NCBI RefSeq assembly: GCF_022419185.1
Contig: NZ_JAJOZK010000008.1
Coordinates: 1 to 64,000 of the forward strand
DNA: 64,000 nucleotides
Source: Thermomonas flagellata
Lineage (GTDB): Bacteria > Pseudomonadota > Gammaproteobacteria > Xanthomonadales > Xanthomonadaceae
Direction: 5' to 3'
Translations under genes and position numbers: made by a program
Notes under the pieces: model-generated
Database searches by the model: none
What the model was told of the DNA's origin: nothing
What the model saw: the letters and a program-made list of their open reading frames with translations, nothing else
Shown here: positions 38,390 to 45,349 of the stretch, piece by piece
Position numbering within the stretch: position 1 is the first letter of the stretch
Layout of the letters: every line of letters starts with the position of its first letter

Positions 38390-41347
38390 TTAGAACTTGA
38401 AGTCCACGCGGGTGTAGAAGGTACGGCCGAGCAGGTCGTACTGGGTCGCGAACGCCGGGATGTTGCCGTAGCGGGTGGCCACGCCGCTGGAGATCATCGG
38501 CGGATCCTTGTCCAGCACGTTCTGGATGCCGAACAGCACCGACCACTTGGGCTGGTTGTAGCGCACCGAGACGGTGTGGTACAGGCGCGCCTCGGCGACG
38601 ATGTCGCGCACTGCGTTGGTCCAGCCGAAGTAGGTGAAGTTCGGCGACAGGGTCAGCGACTGGGTCTTGCCGACGTACTGCATGAACCAGGTCCAGTTCC
38701 AGTCACCGCGCTTGAGGGTGGTGCGGAAGTCGCCGACCAGCTTCGGACGCCCGATCGCGCCGCGGCGCTCGGAGGTGGCGAAGCCGCTGGCCGAGGCGGT
38801 GCTGAACAGGCTCTCGAAGTCCTCCAGCACGTAGGTGGCGCGGCCTTCCATCTCCAGCTTGCCGAATCCGAAGTCGCCGTCGTAGCGGCCGAGGATGTCG
38901 TAGCCGCGCACCTTCTGGCGGTTGATGTTGACGTACTTCTGGTAGACCGTCTCGATCTTGTACGGCGCGGTCGGGTGGTTGCCCGGGTTGCGCACGAACA
39001 GGGTGCAGAACTGGTTCGGGTAGACCTCGGCGCCGTAGCAGCCGCCCAGGATGTTGGCGGCGGTCAGCTGGGCGATCTGGTCGCGCACGGTGTAGTCGAA
39101 GTAGTCCACCGCGATGCTGACCGGGATCGAGGCCGGGGTGAACACGATGCCCGCGGTCTTGGCGTTGGAGGTCTCCGGCTTGACCACGCCGGCGCCACCC
39201 TGGCTGATCACCGTGGCCGACGACGCGGCGCCCGCATAGGTGTCTGGGATGCCGGCTGCAGCGCAGTTGGCGCGCAGGTAGGTGTTGGTGCTCTGGCCCC
39301 AGTTGATGCAGGGATCGATCGCGGCCTGCGAAATGAAGCTGGACAGGTTGCCCAGGTACAGTTCGTACAGGCCCGGCGCGCGGTAGGAGGTGCCCTTGGT
39401 GGCGCGCAGGCGCACCGCCGGGATCACCTGCCAGCTCAGGCCGGCCTTCCAGACGTGCTCCCAGTTGCCGACCGAGGCGTAGTTGAAGGCGCGCCCGGAC
39501 ATGTTGAAGGTCAGGTCCTCGAACAGGGTCTTGCCCTTCAGGACCGGGATTTCGATCTCGCTGAAGACCTCCTTCACGTGGTCGCGGCCCTTGGTCACCA
39601 CCGCCGAGCTCTGGCCCCAGAGGTCGCCGCTGCGCTCCTGCTGGCTGGGCTGGTCGTTGATGCCGAAGTTGCGGTACTCGGCGCCGATCGCCACCCCGAC
39701 CGGGCCGGCCGGCAGGTCGAAGGCTTCGCCGGTCACGACCGCATTGGCGAGGTACTGGTCGTACACGGTATTACCCGTGTGCCAAGTGCCGACCGCGGCC
39801 ACCAACTCTGCCATCCGCGCCCCGCTCAGGAAGCCAGGGTCGAAGTAGTTCACCAGGGGCGAGCGCCCGCCGGTCCACGGGCGCAGGTTGGGATCGATGT
39901 CACCGGACTTGGACTTGAGGATGGACAGCACGCTGTAGTCGCCGTCCGAGCGGGTGTAGGACAGGTTGGTCGACCATGCCCAGGTGTCGGTGCCGCCGAT
40001 CAGGCCGTCCAGCCCGGTGCGCAGGTAGTAGTAGTTGATGCGGATCTTCTGGTCGGACGGGAACGGCATCACCGGCTGCGCAATCCCGCTCGGGACCGGG
40101 CTGGCGAAGCTGGAGCCGTCGGTATAACGGTAGGCCGACAACACCGCCGTGGTGCCGCCAGTGAGCGGGAAGAACTGACGCCAGCGGTGGGTATCGGTGC
40201 CGCGGCGGTTGTACAGGAAGTCGGTGCTCCAGTTGATCCCGCCGAAGTTGAAGTCGGCGGTGGCGAACACGCTGGCGCGCTCCTGGCGGTCGATCAGCTG
40301 CTGCTCGCCGAAGAAGTCGAAGTTCAGCACGTCCTCGAAGTAGGCCTGCCCGGTGTTGCCGGGGCCATAGTTGGCGTTGGTGCGCGGGCGGTAGCCAGGC
40401 AGCAGGCCAATGGTGTTGCCGGTCGGCGAGGGGATGTAGCGCGTGCCGGTGACTGCGTCGATGACGGTGTTCGCATACAAGTTGCCCGCACTGCAACCGC
40501 CGAGCGGGGTGCCGGCGAGGATCGAGCGGTCCTGGCGGTCGATGCGGTTGCCGCTCTGGTCCCACACGCGGTCCTGGGCGCAGCGCAGGTAATCGCGGTC
40601 GCCGAAGCGCAGCGGCTCCTGCAGGTAGTACTCCGCGGCCGCGGCGATGCTGCCGTTGCCGAAGCTCCAGCCGTTGGAGAAGGAGAAGCTGACCGTCTCG
40701 GCGCCGCCGTGCTGCGGTGCGCGCGCGGTGAAGCTGAACTCCGGCGCGCTGAAGTTCTTGCGGGTGATCAGGTTGACCACGCCGCCGAGCGCGTCCGAAC
40801 CGTAGATCGACGAGGTGCCGTCCTTCACGATCTCGACCCGCTGCAGGATCGACTGCGGGATCACGTTGAGGTCGAAGGCGAGCACCTGGCCGCGGGTGCC
40901 GGCGGGGCCGGGGCGCTGGCCGTTCAGCAGCACCAGCGTGCGCTGGGCACCGAGGCCGCGCAGCGAGATCGTCTGCACGCCGGTGCCGCCCTCGACCACG
41001 AAGCCGGCGAACTGGTTGCTGATCTGGGTCGAGCCGGCGGCGACGTTGGACTTCTGCAGCATCTCCGCGGTGTTGATCTGGCCGGCATCGACGCTGACGT
41101 CGGCGGTGATCACCTGTACCGGGGCGGCGGTGTCGTACTCCAGGCGCTTGAGCAGCGAGCCGGTGACGACGATCTTGTCCAGTTCCTTCGGTTCGGCCTT
41201 CTTCTTGGCCTCTTCCTGCTGCTTGGCCTGGTCCGGGTTGGCCTGCGCGGCCTCCTCGGCCAGCACCGGGGCCCCGTACAGGCAGCCGATCATGGCGACG
41301 AACAACGGCAGCTTGCGGAGCTGCGCCCGCTGGGTGGTCTTCTTCAT
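38390..41347 (-). CDS. TonB-dependent outer-membrane receptor 1
   Basis: This 985-aa receptor has a signal peptide (PLFVAMIGCLYGAPVLAEE) and a Lys/Glu/Gln-rich linker. A probable TonB box ELDKIVVTGS is followed by a plug domain (about 55-185; QTISLRGLGAQRTLVLLNGQR, DGTSSIYGSDALGGVVNLIT). The large beta-barrel ends with LGRTFYTRVDFKF, which has a terminal Phe. It belongs to the large Xanthomonadaceae receptor families whose ligands are usually unknown. SD GAGGGGA precedes ATG 41347. A 9-bp hairpin lies in the leader. The neighbouring exported S9 peptidase suggests a peptide-related substrate. Confidence 0.93.
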   Translation of the reverse strand: MKKTTQRAQLRKLPLFVAMIGCLYGAPVLAEEAAQANPDQAKQQEEAKKKAEPKELDKIVVTGSLLKRLEYDTAAPVQVITADVSVDAGQINTAEMLQKSNVAAGSTQISNQFAGFVVEGGTGVQTISLRGLGAQRTLVLLNGQRPGPAGTRGQVLAFDLNVIPQSILQRVEIVKDGTSSIYGSDALGGVVNLITRKNFSAPEFSFTARAPQHGGAETVSFSFSNGWSFGNGSIAAAAEYYLQEPLRFGDRDYLRCAQDRVWDQSGNRIDRQDRSILAGTPLGGCSAGNLYANTVIDAVTGTRYIPSPTGNTIGLLPGYRPRTNANYGPGNTGQAYFEDVLNFDFFGEQQLIDRQERASVFATADFNFGGINWSTDFLYNRRGTDTHRWRQFFPLTGGTTAVLSAYRYTDGSSFASPVPSGIAQPVMPFPSDQKIRINYYYLRTGLDGLIGGTDTWAWSTNLSYTRSDGDYSVLSILKSKSGDIDPNLRPWTGGRSPLVNYFDPGFLSGARMAELVAAVGTWHTGNTVYDQYLANAVVTGEAFDLPAGPVGVAIGAEYRNFGINDQPSQQERSGDLWGQSSAVVTKGRDHVKEVFSEIEIPVLKGKTLFEDLTFNMSGRAFNYASVGNWEHVWKAGLSWQVIPAVRLRATKGTSYRAPGLYELYLGNLSSFISQAAIDPCINWGQSTNTYLRANCAAAGIPDTYAGAASSATVISQGGAGVVKPETSNAKTAGIVFTPASIPVSIAVDYFDYTVRDQIAQLTAANILGGCYGAEVYPNQFCTLFVRNPGNHPTAPYKIETVYQKYVNINRQKVRGYDILGRYDGDFGFGKLEMEGRATYVLEDFESLFSTASASGFATSERRGAIGRPKLVGDFRTTLKRGDWNWTWFMQYVGKTQSLTLSPNFTYFGWTNAVRDIVAEARLYHTVSVRYNQPKWSVLFGIQNVLDKDPPMISSGVATRYGNIPAFATQYDLLGRTFYTRVDFKF

Positions 41348-41362
41348 GGTTCCCCTCGTGGA

Positions 41363-41384
41363 GTGCCGGGACCCCTCCCGGCAC
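41363..41384 (-). promoter_or_regulatory. 5'-leader hairpin of TonB receptor 1
   Basis: A perfect 9-bp stem (GTGCCGGGA / TCCCGGCAC on the mRNA) with a GGGG loop ends about 10 nt before the Shine-Dalgarno sequence. Upstream, TACACT (41405-41410) with TTGCAT 18 nt further up is a weak promoter candidate. The stem could affect translation or mRNA stability. Confidence 0.4.
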
Positions 41385-41476
41385 GGTTGGTAAAACGTTA
41401 ACTGAGTGTAAAGGCGGATGTCATGCGGATGCAACTATCCCCCAGGCTGTGGGTGCCGGCCGCCCCCCGGCGCGGC

Positions 41477-43516
41477 TCACAGCCCGCCGGAACCGCAGTC
41501 CCGGCGCAGGAACGCGTCGATCAACTCGAGGGTCTGCACCCGGTGGCGCGGGTACCAGGGCATGCTGTGCGGCATGTCCGGGATCAGCATGAACTTGGCC
41601 GGTACCTTGTCCTTGACTGCCTTGTAGAAATCCTCGGCGTGGAAGGACGGCGTGCGCACGTCGCGGTCGCCGACGAACAGCAGCACCGGGATGCTGGCCT
41701 TGGCGGTGTTCTGCATCGGATCCATGCCCTTCACCGTGCGTCCCTGCAGGATGCGCTGCAGGCGGTTTTCGCTCCACGACCAGCCCAGCTTGGCCAGATC
41801 GGTCACCGGCGCGCCGGCGATCGCGCACTTGAACGGCCCGCCGGGGCGGACCACCGCCGCAGCGGCGGCGAAGCCGCCGTAGGAATAGCCGAAGATCGCC
41901 TCGCGCTTGGGGTCGGCGATGCCCTCGCGCACCAGCCAGGCGGCGCCGTCGTCGAGGTCGTCCTGCATCTTCTGGCCCCATTCGGCGTCGCCGGCCAGCC
42001 ACAGCTTGCGCCCGAGGTTGGTGGAGCCGCGGTACTGCGGGCGCAGCACGGCGTAGCCGCGCGAGGTCAGGAACGGCACCCAGCCGGTGGCGTCCCAGCC
42101 CATGTAGTCGCGCGCCCACGGCCCGCCGTGCGGCAGCACGATCGCCGGCAGGCGGCCCTGCGCCGGGGTCCAGCCGGCCGGCAGGTCGAGGATCGCAGGG
42201 ATGGTCAGGCCGTCGCGCGCCGGATACTCCACCCAGCGCTGCTCGCCCACCCACTCCGGCTTGAAGTCCGGGTTGGCGCTGCCCAGGGTGACGATCCGCT
42301 TGCGGTCGAGCAGCAGGTGCCAGGCCGGCGGGTCGCGGTGGCTGGAGGTGGCAAACAGCACCTTGCCGAGGCCCTCGTCGTAGCCGAGCAGGGACACCCG
42401 CTGCCCGGGGAAGTTCTTCTCCAGCAGGGCCTGCACCGCCTTCAGCGACGGATCGACATAGGTGACCTCGACCTGCGGCCCGTCCACGGCGAAGCCGAGC
42501 ACGCGGCCGAAGTTGCCCTTGTTGCGCCCGAAGATCAGGCTGGCGATCGAGTACTGCGGATGCGCCAGCAGGGGCTCGTCGTCGAACTTGCGGGTCGCCG
42601 GGTCGTACATCCACGCCTGCACCTTGTCGGAGAACAGGTCGGTGAGCACGTAGAACTTGCCGCTGGCCTCGTCGCGGCCGACGATGTCGACGGTGTAGCG
42701 CTCGCTGAGGCGGCGGGTGAGGTTCGGATGGACCACGAACTGCCCGCTCTGCGGGTCGCGGATCAGCACCTGCTGCTCGTAGTCGCCGCCGCCGATCGGT
42801 TCCAGCTGGGTACGGGTCAGCAGCTCGCCGGTGCGCGGGTCGAACAGCCCCGGCTCGCTGCGGCCGCCGCCCTTGAACAGCAGCTTGCTCTGTCCGGTGC
42901 GCAGGTTGTACAGCAGGTAGTTGCTGGCCATCGAGCCGGTGTCGAGCTGGCGGATGATGACGTTGTCGGGATCCAGCGGCAGCGTGCTCACCAGCGAGGC
43001 GGTGCCAACGAGTTCGAGGCAGCGGCGCAGCTGCTCGTCCATGTCGAGCTTGCTGGTCTTGGCCGCGAACGCCTCGTAGAACTTCTTGTGCTCGGCGTCG
43101 GTGATGTAGGTCTTGGTGACGAAGGTCTTGGTCGCGCCGGTCTGCTTGCCTTCGCCGCAGCCGCCGAGCTGGCCGGTCCACTCCTGGCGGGCCACCGCGA
43201 GGATGCGCCCGGCCTTGAGCGCACTGGCGGCGATGAACTTCATGCGGTCGGCCGAGGGTGTGATGCGCGAGCCGGCGTCGAGGTGGTCGAGATCCCAGCT
43301 GGCCAGCGCGGTGTCGCCGTCCTTGCTGCCGGGCGCGACCACCAGGGCGACCAGGGTCTTGCCGTCGCTGCTCATCGACACCGACTGCATGGCCGGGGTC
43401 TTGGCCACGACCGCGGCCGGGATGGGCTCGACGGCATGGGCCGGACGGCCGGTGAAGGCCAGGCCCAGGCATAGGACGGAAACGGCCAGCCGGCGGCCGT
43501 GGGTGGACAAAGGCAT
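41477..43516 (-). CDS. Exported S9-family peptidase (prolyl-oligopeptidase fold)
   Basis: This 679-aa protein has a signal peptide (LAVSVLCLGLAFTGRPAHA), an N-terminal beta-propeller-like region (about 30-430) and a C-terminal alpha/beta-hydrolase domain (about 435-675). The triad is Ser545 in GYSYGGF, Asp619 in GDRDVRTP and His650 in MPHSMP; LPHGGPWARD forms the oxyanion side. Such enzymes cleave short peptides in the periplasm. ATG 43516 has GAGGGGA upstream and begins the signal peptide. It lies between a TonB receptor and a divergent sulfotransferase. Confidence 0.92.
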   Translation of the reverse strand: MPLSTHGRRLAVSVLCLGLAFTGRPAHAVEPIPAAVVAKTPAMQSVSMSSDGKTLVALVVAPGSKDGDTALASWDLDHLDAGSRITPSADRMKFIAASALKAGRILAVARQEWTGQLGGCGEGKQTGATKTFVTKTYITDAEHKKFYEAFAAKTSKLDMDEQLRRCLELVGTASLVSTLPLDPDNVIIRQLDTGSMASNYLLYNLRTGQSKLLFKGGGRSEPGLFDPRTGELLTRTQLEPIGGGDYEQQVLIRDPQSGQFVVHPNLTRRLSERYTVDIVGRDEASGKFYVLTDLFSDKVQAWMYDPATRKFDDEPLLAHPQYSIASLIFGRNKGNFGRVLGFAVDGPQVEVTYVDPSLKAVQALLEKNFPGQRVSLLGYDEGLGKVLFATSSHRDPPAWHLLLDRKRIVTLGSANPDFKPEWVGEQRWVEYPARDGLTIPAILDLPAGWTPAQGRLPAIVLPHGGPWARDYMGWDATGWVPFLTSRGYAVLRPQYRGSTNLGRKLWLAGDAEWGQKMQDDLDDGAAWLVREGIADPKREAIFGYSYGGFAAAAAVVRPGGPFKCAIAGAPVTDLAKLGWSWSENRLQRILQGRTVKGMDPMQNTAKASIPVLLFVGDRDVRTPSFHAEDFYKAVKDKVPAKFMLIPDMPHSMPWYPRHRVQTLELIDAFLRRDCGSGGL

Positions 43517-43572
43517 CTTGGGTCCCCTCGTGAACGTGCAATTCCCCGACACAAGCGTAGCAGGCGGCGCGC

Positions 43573-43578
43573 TAGCAT
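43573..43578 (+). promoter_or_regulatory. -10-like TAGCAT six bases before the TPR-sulfotransferase
   Basis: TAGCAT, six bases (GCACGG), then ATG 43585. This matches the leaderless spacing seen at recO, nnr and amiC. It lies in the 68-bp divergent gap with the S9 peptidase. Confidence 0.35.
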
Positions 43579-43584
43579 GCACGG

Positions 43585-45156
43585 ATGCAGACGCCCCCGG
43601 AAATCTACGCGCGCGCGGTGGACGCGCTCAACCGCGGCCAGTGGGCGCAGGCCCATGCCCTCGCCAGCGGCCTGGTGGCCCGGGTCCCCGGCCATGGCGG
43701 GGTGCACTTCGTGGCCGGAGTGGCAGCCCTGCAGTTGGAGCGCGTCCCGGAGGGGCTGCGCCACCTGCAGCTGGCGGTCCACCACAGCCCGGGGCGGCCG
43801 GACTATGCCGCGCAGTTCGCGCGGGCACTGGCGATGGCGCGCCTGACCAGGGAGTCGCTGGTCGCGGCGGATGCCGCGCTGGCGATGGGCCCGCAGGACC
43901 CGACCACGCTGGACACCCTCGGCGTGGTGTACAGCCAGGCGAACGCACACGCGCGCGCGGTCGGGCTGTTCGAGCGGGTGGCCGCGCACTGGCCGCGGCA
44001 CGCGCCGGCACGCTTCAACTTCGCCACCTCGCTGACCTTCAGCGGCGCGCTGGATCGCGCCGAGCAGGAATACGAGGCCTGCATCGCCGCCGACCCCACG
44101 TTCTGGAAGGCGCACCTGGCGCTGGCCCAGCTGCGCAAGGCGACCCCGGAGCACCACCATCTCGCGCGCCTGCGCGCGCTGCTGCGGCAGGCAGCGAGTG
44201 CGGAGGCGCGGCTGTACCTCAACTTGGCGCTGGCCAAGGAGTTGGAGGACCTGGGCGAGTATGCACAGGCCTTCCGGCACCTGGTCGCGGGCAAGGCGGC
44301 GGGAGGCGAGGGACGCCGCTACACCAGCGACCGCGATGCCGCGCTGTTCCAGACCCTGCGCGCGCTGTTCCCCGATCCGGTCGATGCCACGGCCGGGGAT
44401 CCCGATCCGGCGCCGATCTTCGTGGTCGGCATGCCGCGCAGCGGCACCACGCTGGTCGACCGCATCCTGTCCTGCCATCCGCAGGTGCATTCGGCCGGGG
44501 AACTGCAGAACTTTGGGGTGGTGCTCAAGCGGCTGTCGGGCAGTGCCACCCCGGAGCTTCTGGATCAGGACACCCTGCGCCGTGGCGCGGCGGTCGATCC
44601 GCGTGCGCTCGGGGAGGCCTACGTCGCCAGCACCCGGCCGGGCACCGCGGTGCGGCCGCGGTTCGTGGACAAGCTGCCGCACAACTTCCTCTACCTCGGC
44701 CACATCGCGCGCGCGCTGCCGAACGCGCGCATCGTCTGCCTGCGGCGCAACCCGATGGACACCTGCCTCGGCAACTTCCGCCAGCTGTTCGCGCAGACCA
44801 GCCCGTACTACGACTACTCGTTCGACCTGCTCGACACCGGGCGCTACTACCTGCAATTCGATGCGCTGATGCGGCACTGGCAGCGGGTGCTGCCCGGGCG
44901 CGTACTGGAGCTGCACTACGAGGCGCTGGTGGACGACCAGGAGGGCCAGACCCGGCGCCTGCTGGCGCACTGCGGACTGGAGTGGGATCCGGCCTGCCTG
45001 CGCTTCACCGACAACGCAGCGCCGGTCGCCACCGCCAGTGCGGTGCAGGTGCGCGAGCCGCTGCATCGGCGGGCGCTGGCGCGTTGGAAGCGCTACGGCC
45101 CGGCGCTGGATGGCCTGCGTGCCCTGCTGGAGGCGGCAGGCGTGCAGGTGGAGTGA
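43585..45156 (+). CDS. TPR-repeat protein with C-terminal sulfotransferase domain
   Basis: This 523-aa cytosolic protein has TPR-like helical repeats in about residues 5-240 (for example DPTTLDTLGVVYSQANAHAR). A PAPS-dependent sulfotransferase domain occupies 277-520. The 5'-phosphosulfate loop is PRSGTTL at 284-290. RFVDKLPHNFLYLG and CLRRNPMDTCLGNFRQLF hold the probable 3'-phosphate site. This architecture resembles tyrosylprotein sulfotransferases and is common beside TonB receptors in Xanthomonadaceae. The acceptor is unknown. It is divergent from the S9 peptidase and convergent with receptor 2. Confidence 0.9.
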   Translation: MQTPPEIYARAVDALNRGQWAQAHALASGLVARVPGHGGVHFVAGVAALQLERVPEGLRHLQLAVHHSPGRPDYAAQFARALAMARLTRESLVAADAALAMGPQDPTTLDTLGVVYSQANAHARAVGLFERVAAHWPRHAPARFNFATSLTFSGALDRAEQEYEACIAADPTFWKAHLALAQLRKATPEHHHLARLRALLRQAASAEARLYLNLALAKELEDLGEYAQAFRHLVAGKAAGGEGRRYTSDRDAALFQTLRALFPDPVDATAGDPDPAPIFVVGMPRSGTTLVDRILSCHPQVHSAGELQNFGVVLKRLSGSATPELLDQDTLRRGAAVDPRALGEAYVASTRPGTAVRPRFVDKLPHNFLYLGHIARALPNARIVCLRRNPMDTCLGNFRQLFAQTSPYYDYSFDLLDTGRYYLQFDALMRHWQRVLPGRVLELHYEALVDDQEGQTRRLLAHCGLEWDPACLRFTDNAAPVATASAVQVREPLHRRALARWKRYGPALDGLRALLEAAGVQVE

Positions 45157-45298
45157 GCCTGCGCGCGGCCGCCCCTGCAGCCGGACCGCGGCCTGGGGCT
45201 GCGGGAGGGCGGAGGGTTGCGCGTGCAGGCTTCGTCCGCCGCTGGTCGGCGTGGCGCCGACCAGGGTCGCCTTGGGGACTGGCACCGCTGTGCCGCGC

Positions 45299-45329
45299 AA
45301 AAAGAAACCCCGCCATGCGGCGGGGTTTC
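45299..45329 (-). terminator. Intrinsic terminator after TonB receptor 2
   Basis: On the minus strand, an 11-bp stem (GAAACCCCGCC / GGCGGGGTTTC) with a 4-nt loop is followed by TTTTTGCGC. It lies 20 bp past the stop and between converging genes. Confidence 0.9.
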
Positions 45330-45349
45330 GAAGGACGGGCAATGGATGC

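Noticed and set aside
43585-45156. RaxST-type sulfation system for a secreted peptide
   Set aside because: RaxST works with RaxX and a RaxABC-type exporter; neither a small Tyr-containing peptide gene nor an ABC exporter is nearby, and this enzyme carries a TPR region.
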